The translations under genes were made by a program, and so were the position numbers. From Asterochloris sp. CNOR1 (taxonomy: Eukaryota; Chlorophyta; Trebouxiophyceae; Trebouxiales; Trebouxiaceae): DNA of 64,000 nt. Positions 15,001-24,952 of the stretch are shown here, one piece after another. Where the stretch lies: positions 620,001-684,000 of the forward strand of contig OZ017750.1 of the NCBI GenBank assembly GCA_963969365.1, in the 5' to 3' direction. Every line of letters begins with the position of its first letter. The stretch's first letter is position 1. Below the pieces are notes generated by a model. That model did no database searches, had not been told where the DNA came from, and saw only the letters and a program-made list of their open reading frames with translations.

Positions 15001-17580
15001 CCAACATGAGGTGGGGTCCTCTTGTAAGTGTTTGAGGCTGTGAGCAGTCCAAGCACAAAGCTTGGAGCAGCCGGCTGGTCGAAGACAGAGCTACATTGCA
15101 GGAACTGTTAGCCACAGCCAGGCAGACATCTGATGCAGAGGTGTGATTGAGGCCATCAAGAAGCTGCGTGGGGGGCCTGGCTACCCACCTTGGCAAACAT
15201 GGCAAACAGGCGGTCCGTGGCCAGCTCTCCAGCCTCCAGCAGAATGCGCAGCGCATCGTGCAGGACCTGCATAGAGTATTTGGGGCGCTGCCGGAAGACC
15301 TGCAGTCAGAGGTGAAGGGCAACTCAGAGCACCAGCCTGGGATGGTGGGTTTAGTGCAGGTAGCTGAATGCACCTCTTTGGGCAGGGCAAGGCAGAGCCT
15401 CCAATCTATTAGAGCCGTATTGAAAAGGTAAGGAATGCAAGGCAGGTCCCCTTAGCGGTGCATGCAGGTTGTGAGGGGACCCTGTCTGATTCCGAAAGCA
15501 GCAGGCTGCCACAGGACTGACCTCCCGTAAAAACTGAAACCCTCTTCTGTGGGCAAAGTAGTTGATCAGGTATGCAGCCTGCGCAAAGAGCTCCTCCTCA
15601 ATGGGCTCAGCCACCCCATCTGACACGTCTGACAGGCTGTCTGACGACTTTGGCCTCTGGGGCTCTGCCATCAGGTGCTTGCCCAGCTGTTTCTGCTCCC
15701 TGACTGGGACACCTGCACCCAAGGTGTATGCATTCATGTTGATGCACACCAGACAGACGCCTTGTCTGTTAGTTAGCTGATAAAGATGGCTGAACAAGCC
15801 TGTGGCTGGCTTGGCCCTACAGGGTGCTGCACATGAGAAGTGCTGTCTCGCTGGCAGCCTGGAAGCCATGTAGGGCACAGCAGCATCCTAGTGACAGGCA
15901 AGATGCCAGGACCTCTCAGGCTGACCAAGAGCAGTTCCTGCCCTGTACCAGCCTCAAGCAAGAGAGTCACCTCGCTCTTTGTTGTGCTGGTGGTAGATGG
16001 AGGCGCGGTTGAACACCCAGTGCAGAGCCTCAAGCAGGCACTGCAGGTCCGTCTGGTGCTCTGCAAACTCCTCCGCTGTGCTGCTGTCATGCAGCCAGTT
16101 GAACATCTGCGCATACGGCAAAGACACTCCTTTTGACACCCTAGGGGCAATCAGCCAGTCTGGGATGCACTGCTGAAGGATGCAGCAGCTGCTTCCACAG
16201 CACATCAGGACAGTGAAGAGCAGCCCATGCTCGTGCATCATGCTGCCACATGCCAGGCGTGCCATTAGCTTTTCAGGCGCAAGGATGAGAGGGCGATATG
16301 GCCTGGCGGACTCCCACACTCATGCAGCGTGCTCCTGCAAAGCCAGGCACGTCATACCAGCGCAGTCTGCTGCATGGCCAGACTGCCTGATCACGGGCCC
16401 TGCGGCCAGCCGCCTGCTCCAGCTTGGCTGTGGCCAGGTCACTGAGCTAACATGCTGTTGCCATGACTGCCTGGCTCCTGTTCAGCACTGGCTTACCTGC
16501 TCCAGCTTGGCTGTCGCCAAGTCCATCAGCTGCAGGCTGGCGCTGAAAATGTCATCCTGCACCTTCTCCGTCCAGCTACGCACAGCCTTCTCATTGTAGA
16601 GCTTCTCAAAGGCATCCACACAGGCCTGGCGGATGAGACACCGCACATTCTCGAGATCCTTCATGCCGGCCCTGCAGCAAGAGAAGGCAATGGTACACGC
16701 CCAACGAATGCAGCGCAGTACTCCTTCTCCAGCATGCCAGCCCTGCAGTCTGGCTGCCGACTGGAGCAGTGTGGCCGGTGCAGGCTGTGCTGCAGCGCAC
16801 AGGCTTAGCTGGTGAGCCATCACACAGCCTCCAAAAGCGCTTCGCACCAGCCCTGCAGCAGCAGCATGCCGTGGCTGCCCCGACAGAGCTCGCCTGCCCC
16901 GTGGCCTGCTCCAGCTTGCAGGCCTTCCACAGCAAGTGTGCCGTCCTGTGCAACTAATGCAACACAGTCATGTCTGCCCTGTTGAGCAGCAGCTGCAGCA
17001 CAGCATGTTTTCCTGCGTGTCCACAGCATCCTGTGGCTGACAGCACAGCAGCAGAGCTTGAGTTGTCCCAGCAGCTCTGCAAGGTGATCAGGGAGACCGG
17101 CCTGGCCGTCAGGCTGGCAAGGCAGCCAAGCCTTGGAAGCTGCTGCGCTGTAAAGGCATCCGTTCGGTTTGTATGCCTGCTCAAGATGTATGGTTGACCA
17201 TCAGGACATGCATGCATCAAGCATTGAGGGCCATGCCGCTGCGTGGCAGGTCCAAAGGTACCCGTACATCTTTGGCAGGTTGTGCATGCATCGTCAGAAG
17301 GCATGTAAGGCATGCTTGCACGGTCAACATGTACATGCCACACCTTTCTTGGTTTCGTAGTACGCATGACGCTGCCTTGAGGCAATCTGCCAGTTCTGAC
17401 GGCCACACAGTCCAGCTCTGGCGCCACAGGCCCTCCAGCTGCCTCTGCATGAGCTGATAGGGGAACAGGCTGTCGCCGCTGGACTTGCTGGAGTAGCTTG
17501 GCGAGGAGTACTCTGTCAGCATGGAGCCCTCCTCCTCGCTGGTATCTGAGTTGTTCATGGTGCTGGCCAGCGCGCAAACC
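1..17580 (-). CDS. USP9X/USP24-type ubiquitin carboxyl-terminal hydrolase, C terminus cut by window edge
   Basis: Giant cysteine deubiquitinase on about 28 exons read from high to low coordinates. Seen: the Cys box [12 protein letters not shown] in exon 3660-3828; next the exons 3209-3382, 2741-2880 (about), 2040-2150 and 1660-1775 carrying the rest of the USP fold ([24 protein letters not shown]); and the His box [12 protein letters not shown] at about 1230. A WLIFDD...[11 protein letters not shown] segment (700-865) follows, as downstream of the USP domain in USP9X/24. Upstream exons (about 5.1-17.6 kb) are helical, armadillo-like, for example [10 protein letters not shown] near 13.6 kb, and about 9700-9930 encodes a ubiquitin-like stretch, the USP9X order. 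The last exon runs past base 1 as Ala/Gln/Pro-rich sequence. The first in-frame Met I see is at 17558, but a plausible acceptor lies just upstream, so the true start may be further out. Three successive USP-domain introns use GC donors. Expected role: removing ubiquitin from substrates; targets cannot be read from sequence. Confidence 0.88.
1200..3828 (-). other. USP catalytic domain, Cys box to His box
   Basis: Six exons spell the complete peptidase C19 fold in the USP9X order: nucleophile Cys in NGGATCYMN, the QDAYEFF box, a region corresponding to the Zn-finger strand ([15 protein letters not shown]), the [13 protein letters not shown] strand, the CEKAGKK segment where the family has a CxxC pair, [13 protein letters not shown] and finally [12 protein letters not shown] with the catalytic His. 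In CEKAGKK the second Cys of the usual CxxC is replaced by Gly, so zinc binding at this site is probably lost; the fold can survive that in other USPs. Exons join in phase only if the donors at 3208, 2740 and 2039 are GC. Confidence 0.85.
2334..2437. repeat. Two tandem copies of a 52-bp unit in a USP intron
   Basis: CAGCTGAGGCTCCTGCCTTG begins at 2334 and again at 2386. The copies differ at about two positions (AAGCGAAAG versus AAGTGAAAG; GGCCTTG versus GGCCATG), so the duplication is recent. Confidence 0.95.
5213..5760. repeat. Degenerate copies of a USP exon start in the upstream intron
   Basis: The exon start at about 5250 (minus strand, CAG then [13 protein letters not shown]) reappears at about 5360-5418 as [13 protein letters not shown] after its own CAG, about 147 bp upstream in the transcript. 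Weaker GCAGGGCAG-rich echoes continue to about 5760. Confidence 0.65.
9690..9935 (-). other. Ubiquitin-like segment inside the USP9X-type protein
   Basis: One exon of the deubiquitinase encodes [20 protein letters not shown] followed by [12 protein letters not shown] and ends at a GT donor. The spacing of a short beta strand, an N-T-N-I-G-E-L-R turn and an amphipathic helix resembles the ubiquitin-like domain between the helical repeats and the catalytic domain of USP9X-group enzymes. The assignment rests on pattern and position only; a structure prediction would settle it. Confidence 0.5.
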
Positions 17581-18848
17581 TGCTGAGGACTGCCTTTGAT
17601 CTCGCCCTTGGACGACGTCCAGCACTTGCCCCAAGCAATGCAAACAATCTATTGCAGATGCTGCGTTGCCTGGGAGCTAGATCCTGCGGAAGAGGCCCCT
17701 CCGGTCATAAGGCCTCACTTGTGTCAGCATTTTCTTGGAGCTGGTTCATGCATGAGCCAGGACCAGCACGGGCCAAGCTGCCCTGCACAGAAAGACACGG
17801 GATAGATGGCTACTCTTTTCTTCTAGCTGCAAGGTGGGATTCTGGCCGCTGGCATGCAAAGTCTTTGGGCGCTGGCATGCAGGGTAAGAGAGTGTGACTG
17901 CAGACAAGCGCCTGGCAGGCTATGAGTCTGAACTGCTGCAGATCTGCTGGCTGCATGTGTATTGCTGCGAGTTCTGGCTGTAGCAGACCTGCGTAATGTG
18001 GGGACACTGGACTGCCCACAGCTCAACAGCTCATGTCTTTTGCTCTGACTGGGACATGTGCTGTCTGTTAACGCTTGCAACCGGAGGCTCTGACCACGCT
18101 CAGTGCCTGGGACAATGCTGAGTCTTGCATGACACTCCTGTCAGGTCTCTGGCGTCATGTTGCTTTCTGTGGGGCAGCAAACCCCTAGCAGGCCAGCAAC
18201 ATCTTGAAGCAAGTCGGGAAAGCCCAGATTGCGTGTGACCACTTGTCTGGTGGAATCAGATTGCCAAACCTGATCTGCGCCGGCAGCAAGTTGCCTTGTC
18301 TTGCAGCGGCCTGTCTTGTGTGACACACTGTCAAGCGCCTCTCCCATCCTGGACAGGCAAAACATTATGGGTCCCCCTTTACATGCTTGGGATGGCTGGC
18401 GGATGCCTTTCGCTGGGACAGCAGCCCTGGTAGGCCCCTGTGGCCGGCTTAATGTAAGATGGCAAGCTATCAGCTTTGTCACACACAAGGAGCTCCCATG
18501 CTACCCTCCTTTTCCCCCAACCCCTCATGTTGCAAAACGGCCTTACCAGAGCACAGTGAGTACAAGTACAAACGTGCCATCCAGCTTGGTGCCATCACAC
18601 ATAAGCCGGGTCTCATTCGCCTTTTGGGGCCAAACCCATGGGGCCAAACCCATAGGGCCAAAGCCATATGCCCGACAGCACACAATAAGCATGGTAAAGT
18701 ATAGATGCTGAGCACAGTGCACATGTCACTCCTCCTGCAATTTCAGCCTGCCTCAATAGATTGGGATCTGCAGTTGTGCTTGTCGCGAGAAACACATGAA
18801 AGAAATAGGAAAATCAAAGAACGCAGCTCACTCACGACATTGCAGCTT
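17581..18848. other. Region between the two divergent 5' ends; possible extra upstream exon
   Basis: This separates the last clear deubiquitinase exon from the start of the small membrane-protein gene. It should hold both promoters. One minus-strand stretch (about 18150-18290) reads open as TRQVVTRNLGFPDLLQDVAG and could be a further N-terminal exon of the deubiquitinase, but no homology was recognised. A 14-bp tandem repeat lies at 18627-18667. Nothing else stood out. Confidence 0.4.
18627..18667. repeat. Three tandem copies of a 14-bp unit
   Basis: The unit GGGCCAAACCCAT plus a spacer base occurs at 18627, 18641 and 18655, with one substitution in the third copy. It lies in the shared 5' region of two divergent genes, about 180 bp upstream of the membrane-protein ATG. 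It may be a promoter element array or simple slippage; the sequence alone does not decide. Confidence 0.8.
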
Positions 18849-19680
18849 ATGTCTTCTGCTGCCATCACCGCCCGGGTGCAGCAGGGGAGTGACCAGGCTG
18901 TCCTGGCCAAGTCTGCCAAAGAAAAGAGGTGACCACACTTGGTCTGCAGGCTGTCTGCATTCCTGCCACATTCCTGCCACCAACCAGCCAGCAGCTGGGC
19001 CACAGAGACAAGCTCTGTCTCTGTCCTGTGACAGGCCCGGGCAGCTTCAGCTTCAGGGACAGACCGCCCTGCCAGCCTTTGTGGTGGTTCTCACTGCCCT
19101 TGGCGGGTTGCTGTGGTGGACCAAGCGCAGTCAGAGACCCAGGAAGGGAGGCAGCGGTTCCTCTTCGGGTAGGAGGAGCAAGTTTGAGTTTCCCCGCGGC
19201 AAGCGGCAGGTGTGTAGGGCAGATGCACATCCTCTCTGAGGCCACGCTCTATGCGAACTACTACACAGGTCATGGCTTGCTGCAGGCAGATGACACCAGT
19301 GCGACAGATGCCCTGCCAAGGTGGGCCTGTCACCACTTGATTTTCCATGTTTCTGCCTTCTTGGTGATGTGTTCTGAGCGGCTTGGGTTTGTGCTGCGCA
19401 GGAATAAGCAGGCAGCCAACAAAAAGAAGAGTAAGGGCAAAGAACACAAGGAAGAGATGCAGAGACGAGCCGAAAAGCGGGCCAAGTGGGTGTCTCTTTG
19501 GTGCAATGTGTGCACAAGGCCATGCATGAAGGGTCTCCCTGCTGTTGCAGGTCAGAAAAGCAGTTGCCCAAGGTTACACAGCAGTCCACCGAGCCAGTGA
19601 CCTTTCAGCAGACCTTTAGCCATTACCATACCGGAGGGACCGGCCAGAAGCTGTCTAACAAACAGTTGAAGCCTGACTGA
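18849..19680 (+). CDS. Small single-pass membrane protein, about 156 aa, unrecognised family
   Basis: Four exons are proposed: 18849-18928, 19035 to about 19211, 19402-19485 and 19551-19680, together 471 nt. Seen: a short polar N terminus (MSSAAITARVQQGSDQ), one hydrophobic helix (LPAFVVVLTALGGLLWW, about residues 38-54), then a strongly basic tail with KRSQRPRKGG, a GSGSSSGRR linker, KKKSKGKEHKEE and a C terminus ending KLSNKQLKPD. The layout, with a single anchor followed by a long Lys/Arg-rich region, suggests an ER or other endomembrane protein with a cytosolic basic tail, but I do not recognise the family and assign no function. The junction between exons 2 and 3 is uncertain: only a donor two bases after the obvious CAG keeps the frame. 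It converges with the minus-strand gene ending at 19844. Confidence 0.6.
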
Positions 19681-19843
19681 ACCCTTCATGACTGGTGCTG
19701 TTTCAGAAAGCAAGCCTGGGTCCAAGACGGCGCTGCTTCAATAATGTGTGACTTCAGTTGCCAGACAGAGTGACAGCTGGATGCGAAATGCTCAAAAATT
19801 TGATTCAAACCAGGTTCATTCAGGACACTTTTGCTGCTGAGCA

Positions 19844-22800
19844 CTAGGCAAGGTCTGTGCCCTCATCGCCAGTGACATCTGCATGTCGGGCCTGCAGGGC
19901 ATCGAGGCATGCTGCCGCCTCGTACATGCTGTCAGGATCTCCATTGTCTGCCAAGTCTTGCAGCGCTGACACCACTGTGGCTGCTGAAGGCACCTCCCCA
20001 GGACCGTGCTCCAGCGCAAAGCGCGCAGCCTCCCCACTGCTGCCCACCAGCAGCACCAGCTGCAAGCAGCAGGGACAGGGATGTTGCGTGAACCGGATTG
20101 GCAGTGCATGTTGGCTGCATCTGGGATGCACACCTGCAGCATTGCTGCAAACACAGTGCCCCAGGCAATGCTGAGCAGCCTGAGGTTTGTGCCCTTGGGG
20201 GCTGTGTGAGACTGGGTCTTTATGCCGCGATGTAGCCTACCTTGTAAATGAGCTTCAGGTTGAAACAGTGTTGCTTGACATGATTCCCCAGGCTGGCGGC
20301 CGGGCGTTTGTCTATCAGGCGCGTGTGCAGCGCCCTGCAGGCACAGAAGAGGTGACCCTTGGCCCCCGCCCCTGCTGCAGCTATCAGGCCATGCACACAG
20401 CAGCAACACGGCAAGCTGCGGAGCTGAGTTTCCATCACTGGGTGCCAGCTGCTTGTGGCACCAGCAAGGGGAGCTGCAGTGAAGGCCGCAGCCAGGTGGA
20501 TTGTCTGCTTGCATACATGGATGCAGCATGAACCTTTGACAGAACACCGGCTATCCAATTTGGGGCACAGCTTGTGCAGCCTGCCAGCAATGCTCCTACA
20601 TCATCCTCATGATTAGCACATGACATGGTGCACTCATCAGAGCACATCTTGACGTATCAGCGCCTGGATCAGCAACAGGGCCGCTTTAACCAGGCTGGTT
20701 GCAACAAGTCTAGCTTTGCTTGAGCAGTCTCACTTGCAAATGTCGGCCAGAAATCCCGTCTGCTCCGGCTGCTGGCTAACATCCAGCTGCGGGGAGGGAA
20801 GTAAAGCATCGCGTGTCTCAGCATCCTCCAGAAGCACAGCCAGGCCAGTCAGGCCCTGCCGGATGGAGTACTGCAGCAGGCAGCACAGGTGGCTCATCAG
20901 CAGTGCTCGACGTGGAAGGGGTTCTGCCAACAAAATGTGCATCAGGCGTGCAATGAGAAAGTAGGGCACGGGACACCCCCTTGCTTATCATGGCCAGGAT
21001 CCCAGTTGCGTTGGAGGGGCCCCTGATATCAGCATGAGGCCGTGAGCCGTAGCAGCTGCCACTCACCGTGTTGAGGCTTGCTGCACCAGGCGCATCGGGT
21101 CGCATGCAAGGCGTCCTGCTAAGGCACAGAGCTGCCGCAGCATGGTTTCACAAAGCTGTCGACACTGCACCACAGCTGAACTTCAAGGGGTGATGTCCCA
21201 GGCCTAGGGCCTTGCAGAGGGCTGCCAGCAGGCTGGGTTGTGCATGAAAAAGCTGGCAGTCACCATTTTCAAACAGGACGCACTCGTGGGCTCTGGTTCA
21301 GGCCGGCACGCCTGCACAGAGCTGCCAGCAGGCTGCGCCGAGTGCCGTCGTCCTCCAGCAGCATGCTGCGGGTGGTCTCGTCTTGCAGCAGGGCGACTAG
21401 GATTCTGCCTGTCTGCCCAGAGCAGGCCCAAGTTGATCTGGAGCCGCTCCCCCGCCCCAAGATGAAATGGAGCCATTCCCTGGAACCTGCAAGAACAGCT
21501 CCAAGGCTGCTGCGGCTGTTGCTGCTTTGTTGCAAACTTCTTAGTGCCCTTGTTGAACAGCACCATCAGGCATGGGACTGCAGCACCCTGCGCTTCTGCA
21601 CTGGCTGTGCCTGCTGCCAGCTGCTGTGCAGCTCATGCAGGGCCTGCCATCAGCCCCTGTGACATCCCCTGGTCACGCACCCCTCTGGTCGCCAGCACCC
21701 TGAGCTGCAGGCCTGCCTGCACGCCTGCAACCGATGGGCCATGCTGGGACCCTCAGGACCTTGTCAGCAGGTTGTCCACTGCAGGTGTGACACATACCAA
21801 AGTGGCTGGTCCCTGAGGTGTCTTGCATCATGAGATGCAACTTGCAGACACCAAGCAGCTAGCCAGATGCAACCATTACATGCACATGCAGAAGACTTGG
21901 TGGGCTCCTGCCATAGTCAGTCAAGCTGCAGCTGTGTCCGAGGCTGGCAGCAGCAGGAAGGACGCAAAGCCAGATGCTCACGTGCCACGTCCTGCCTCAT
22001 GTCAGCCGCTGCCTCCTTTGCATGCCGCCCTGCGAGGTACACATGGTGTCCCCTGTCCTGCTCAGTGGGCGGGTCCAGCCCAGTGCTGAGAATGGTGGCT
22101 GCAGGCATGCACGCCACCTTTCAGGCATTCAGGGGCAAAACAAGGATAGGGGCACCACAGAGCTCCAGCTGCCCCCGAGGCTATGCATGAATTGACTCAG
22201 CGGTTGGCCTGCAAAGGTCACGACTCCACGTCAATTTCGGGCCATGAGACTGCTATGCCTGCAAACTGTTGCCTGCTTGCCAGACCCAGCCTGCAGGCAC
22301 ACGCCTCGTGCTGTGGCAGCTCACTGGAGACACGACAGCATCCAAGAGCTGTGTGGGAGCATGTCGTGCTCACAAGCCGAGCTGGACACAGGTCTGCATA
22401 CCTGTGAGGTCCATGGCTGCAACTGCCGCCTCTGATGCTCCCCGTGACTGCAGCTCCAGCATCTGTGGCAGCAGCTGCTGGTCTGTGCACACCTCTAGCA
22501 GGGAGGCACGCACAGGAAGTGCTCTCTCCCCAGCCCATACCTGCGGCGGGCATGCTCAAGCTGAGAGGCAGCACCTGGATTCTTCTGTTGCACATCCTAC
22601 CGTGTCCAACCTCCTAACTTGCGCAGCAGGCTGACACATGCTGACAGCGTGCCAGAATCGAGAATGCTGCACATGGCCAGCCCGGGCTCCGTCCCGCCCC
22701 GCATTGGGCAGCCCTCTGCAGACAGCAAGCACTGGGTGCATTACGCCCCATCTTGCTTCCCCTCACTAGAAGCCCCCAGCCTCATGCAGCATATGCATCG

Positions 22801-24726
22801 ACTGTTTGAAAGCTTCGCCAAAGCTGCAGCTGGCAGTCATGCACCACCTGAGCAAGCCTGGTGGAGCGGTGCCAATGGTGGACGCTAGTGGCGATTGGGT
22901 CAACAGTGGACAGGTTACCGCACACCAACAGTGGACTGCAATGTTGCATGGCCGCCAGGCTGAGGCGCGCACAGCATTGGCCTCAAGACAGGCGGCGACA
23001 CCACCCACCTCTGTGCTTACCTCTGAGGGCTGAGGGCCGGGCCCTGGCGTTGTGTCGCACAGCATCTGCACCACAAGCTTCGCCAGCTGGCCACACTTCT
23101 TGCGCACGCTGGGGGACAGTGCGCGACTGCTCACTGCCTTGATCAGCGCTGCAGCGGCACAGCAGACGTGTGAGCATGTTGAAACACAGTGCTGTCACAG
23201 CCTGGCAGATGATAAGGCTGCGCACCCAAGCAGCATCAGGTAGGAGGGCAGCCTGCAGGCGGAAATGCGGCCAGCTTCAGCAGCGACAGAGACCTAGTCA
23301 TGCACTCTTAGCCAGGGCTGCCAGTGGCCCTGCAGTGCAGCAGCCAGAGTGATACAATGACAGACTCCTGAGCCTGTCCACATCAAGCTCAATGTGGTAC
23401 TGGCAGCCAGGAGTCCCTGATGCTCCACGCACAAGGCCTACTGCCAAGTTGACTGCCCACAGTGGGGCTCCAAATAAAACATGCCAAACTGGTGAAGACG
23501 CTCAATGCAGTGCTCCTCCCAGCCTGACAAAATCTGCAAAGTTCAGCTTAGTGGCAGCCGGCAGATGCTGCATCAGCACGAGTCTCTGAATGCGTTCAGC
23601 AACTGCCTGGCCCCATTAGCCAGAGCCATAAGATCGCACTGCCCGGCATTGTCACCTGACAGGACGCTCTGTGGCAGGTGCTCTAGCCAGTCCCCCTTGT
23701 TCTCCTCCTGGAGAGCCTCAAGCAGCATGTCTACAGTCTCATCATTGAGCGCTCCCTGCAGCCGAAGATGATGACGTCACCCGCGAGGCAAGCTCAACCC
23801 ACTGAGTGCATTCTGCACAGACATTAGAGCACAACGCCACCACCGTGAGCGTGATGCAGCATTGTGTCGTGCTCATGGCTCAGACGGATCTGGTGGCCAG
23901 TCAAGCCCTCGCGACTTGTCACAAGGCGCGGCTGCTTGCCCTGCTGTGGCGCAAGCCACCGTCAGAGGGATCAGCTGGTATGTTCATATGCAGGCACGCT
24001 GCAGTGATCATCAGAGCGGCCTGCAGAAGGCCTCAATGCGCTCACAGCTGCCTGCTGCACACCTGCATGCTCTGGGGGAACCAGCACAGCTGAAGTCTGT
24101 GAGGACTGCATGCAGTCTGCAATCGCAGAACAGCCCCACTGGTACTCCATCAGCTGCAGCTTACTAAGACAATGTGGGTCAGCAGCGCCGCCCAGAAGGG
24201 CTCCCACAGGTAACTGAGTGCTGCAGGCACTCTGCAGCACAGGTAGCAGCATTCATGCCACCTTTGGTTGCTGGTGCAGGGCCCCATCTGAGCAGACGGT
24301 GCTCATGCATACCCTCACCTGCACGATGTGGGCCAGTAGCAGCGCCCAGAAGGGGTCCTGCAGGCCGCGGAAGGCTGTGGGCATGACCAGAGGCGGCGGC
24401 GGCTGGGCTGCCCGGGGCTGCATGAGGCTGAAGGGCGGCGGCAGGGAAGTCAGCTCAGGCTCCTGCGGCGCGGCGGTCACCACCTGTGGCGACGGCGTGC
24501 AGGTGCCTGCCTGCAGCGGACTGGGTGGGGAGGGGTCCCCAGCCCTGGCAAACTCGTCAGACGCCACAGGTGCAGCACCTGCCTCTTTGAGCGAGGCGCC
24601 CCCTGACAGCCCATCAGTCTGCACCGCATCGCATGTTCCGATAGTCCAGGATTTTCCAGAGCCCAGATGCTGCACAAGGTCACACATGGTGTCATGGATG
24701 GGGCTGGGGTGCTGTACAGTGCGCAT
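19844..24726 (-). CDS. Unrecognised helical-repeat-like protein
   Basis: About nine exons with convincing coding character but no family I can name. Clear pieces, in order: 24726-24320 (starts MRTVQHPSPIHDTMCDLVQ, then Pro/Ala-rich, ending FWALLLAHIVQ); about 23756-23665 (LNDETVDMLLEALQEENKGD, WLEHLPQSVL); about 23130 (VRKKCGQLAKLVVQMLCD); about 22705 (GLAMCSILDSGTLSACVS); about 22535-22405 (RASLLEVCTDQQLLPQMLEL); about 21405-21310 (GRILVALLQDETTRSMLLED); about 20965-20740 (Leu-rich helices); about 20335-20243; and 20060-19844 ending TGDEGTDLA and a TAG stop. The many amphipathic Leu-rich segments suggest an armadillo/HEAT-like solenoid. The first exon is preceded by ACAG, so its Met may be internal and the gene could begin further upstream or even be a continuation of the FAS1 transcript. 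A distant HUWE1/UPL1-like resemblance was considered but no HECT domain follows. Confidence 0.45.
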
Positions 24727-24952
24727 CTGTGAGGAGCAGTAAGGCCGTAGAGTGCAGGTAAGATGGACATGCTGCCAATGTGGGCCCTACCAGGGGAGGC
24801 ACCAGGCGCAGAACAAATGCCACAAATTCAACCGCTGCACTGGCGTGAGCAGATCAGCAGTGTCTTGGGAAGGTACAGAGGCATTGTGCAGGAGAGCACT
24901 GGGTTACTGAGACGATGGCCTGCAGCATGCAAGACACATGCGACAGTAGCCT

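Noticed and set aside
19844-24726. Identification of the orphan gene as a HUWE1/UPL1 HECT ligase or as NELF-B
   Set aside because: Short Leu-rich similarities exist but no HECT domain follows and the exon order does not match either family; left unnamed.
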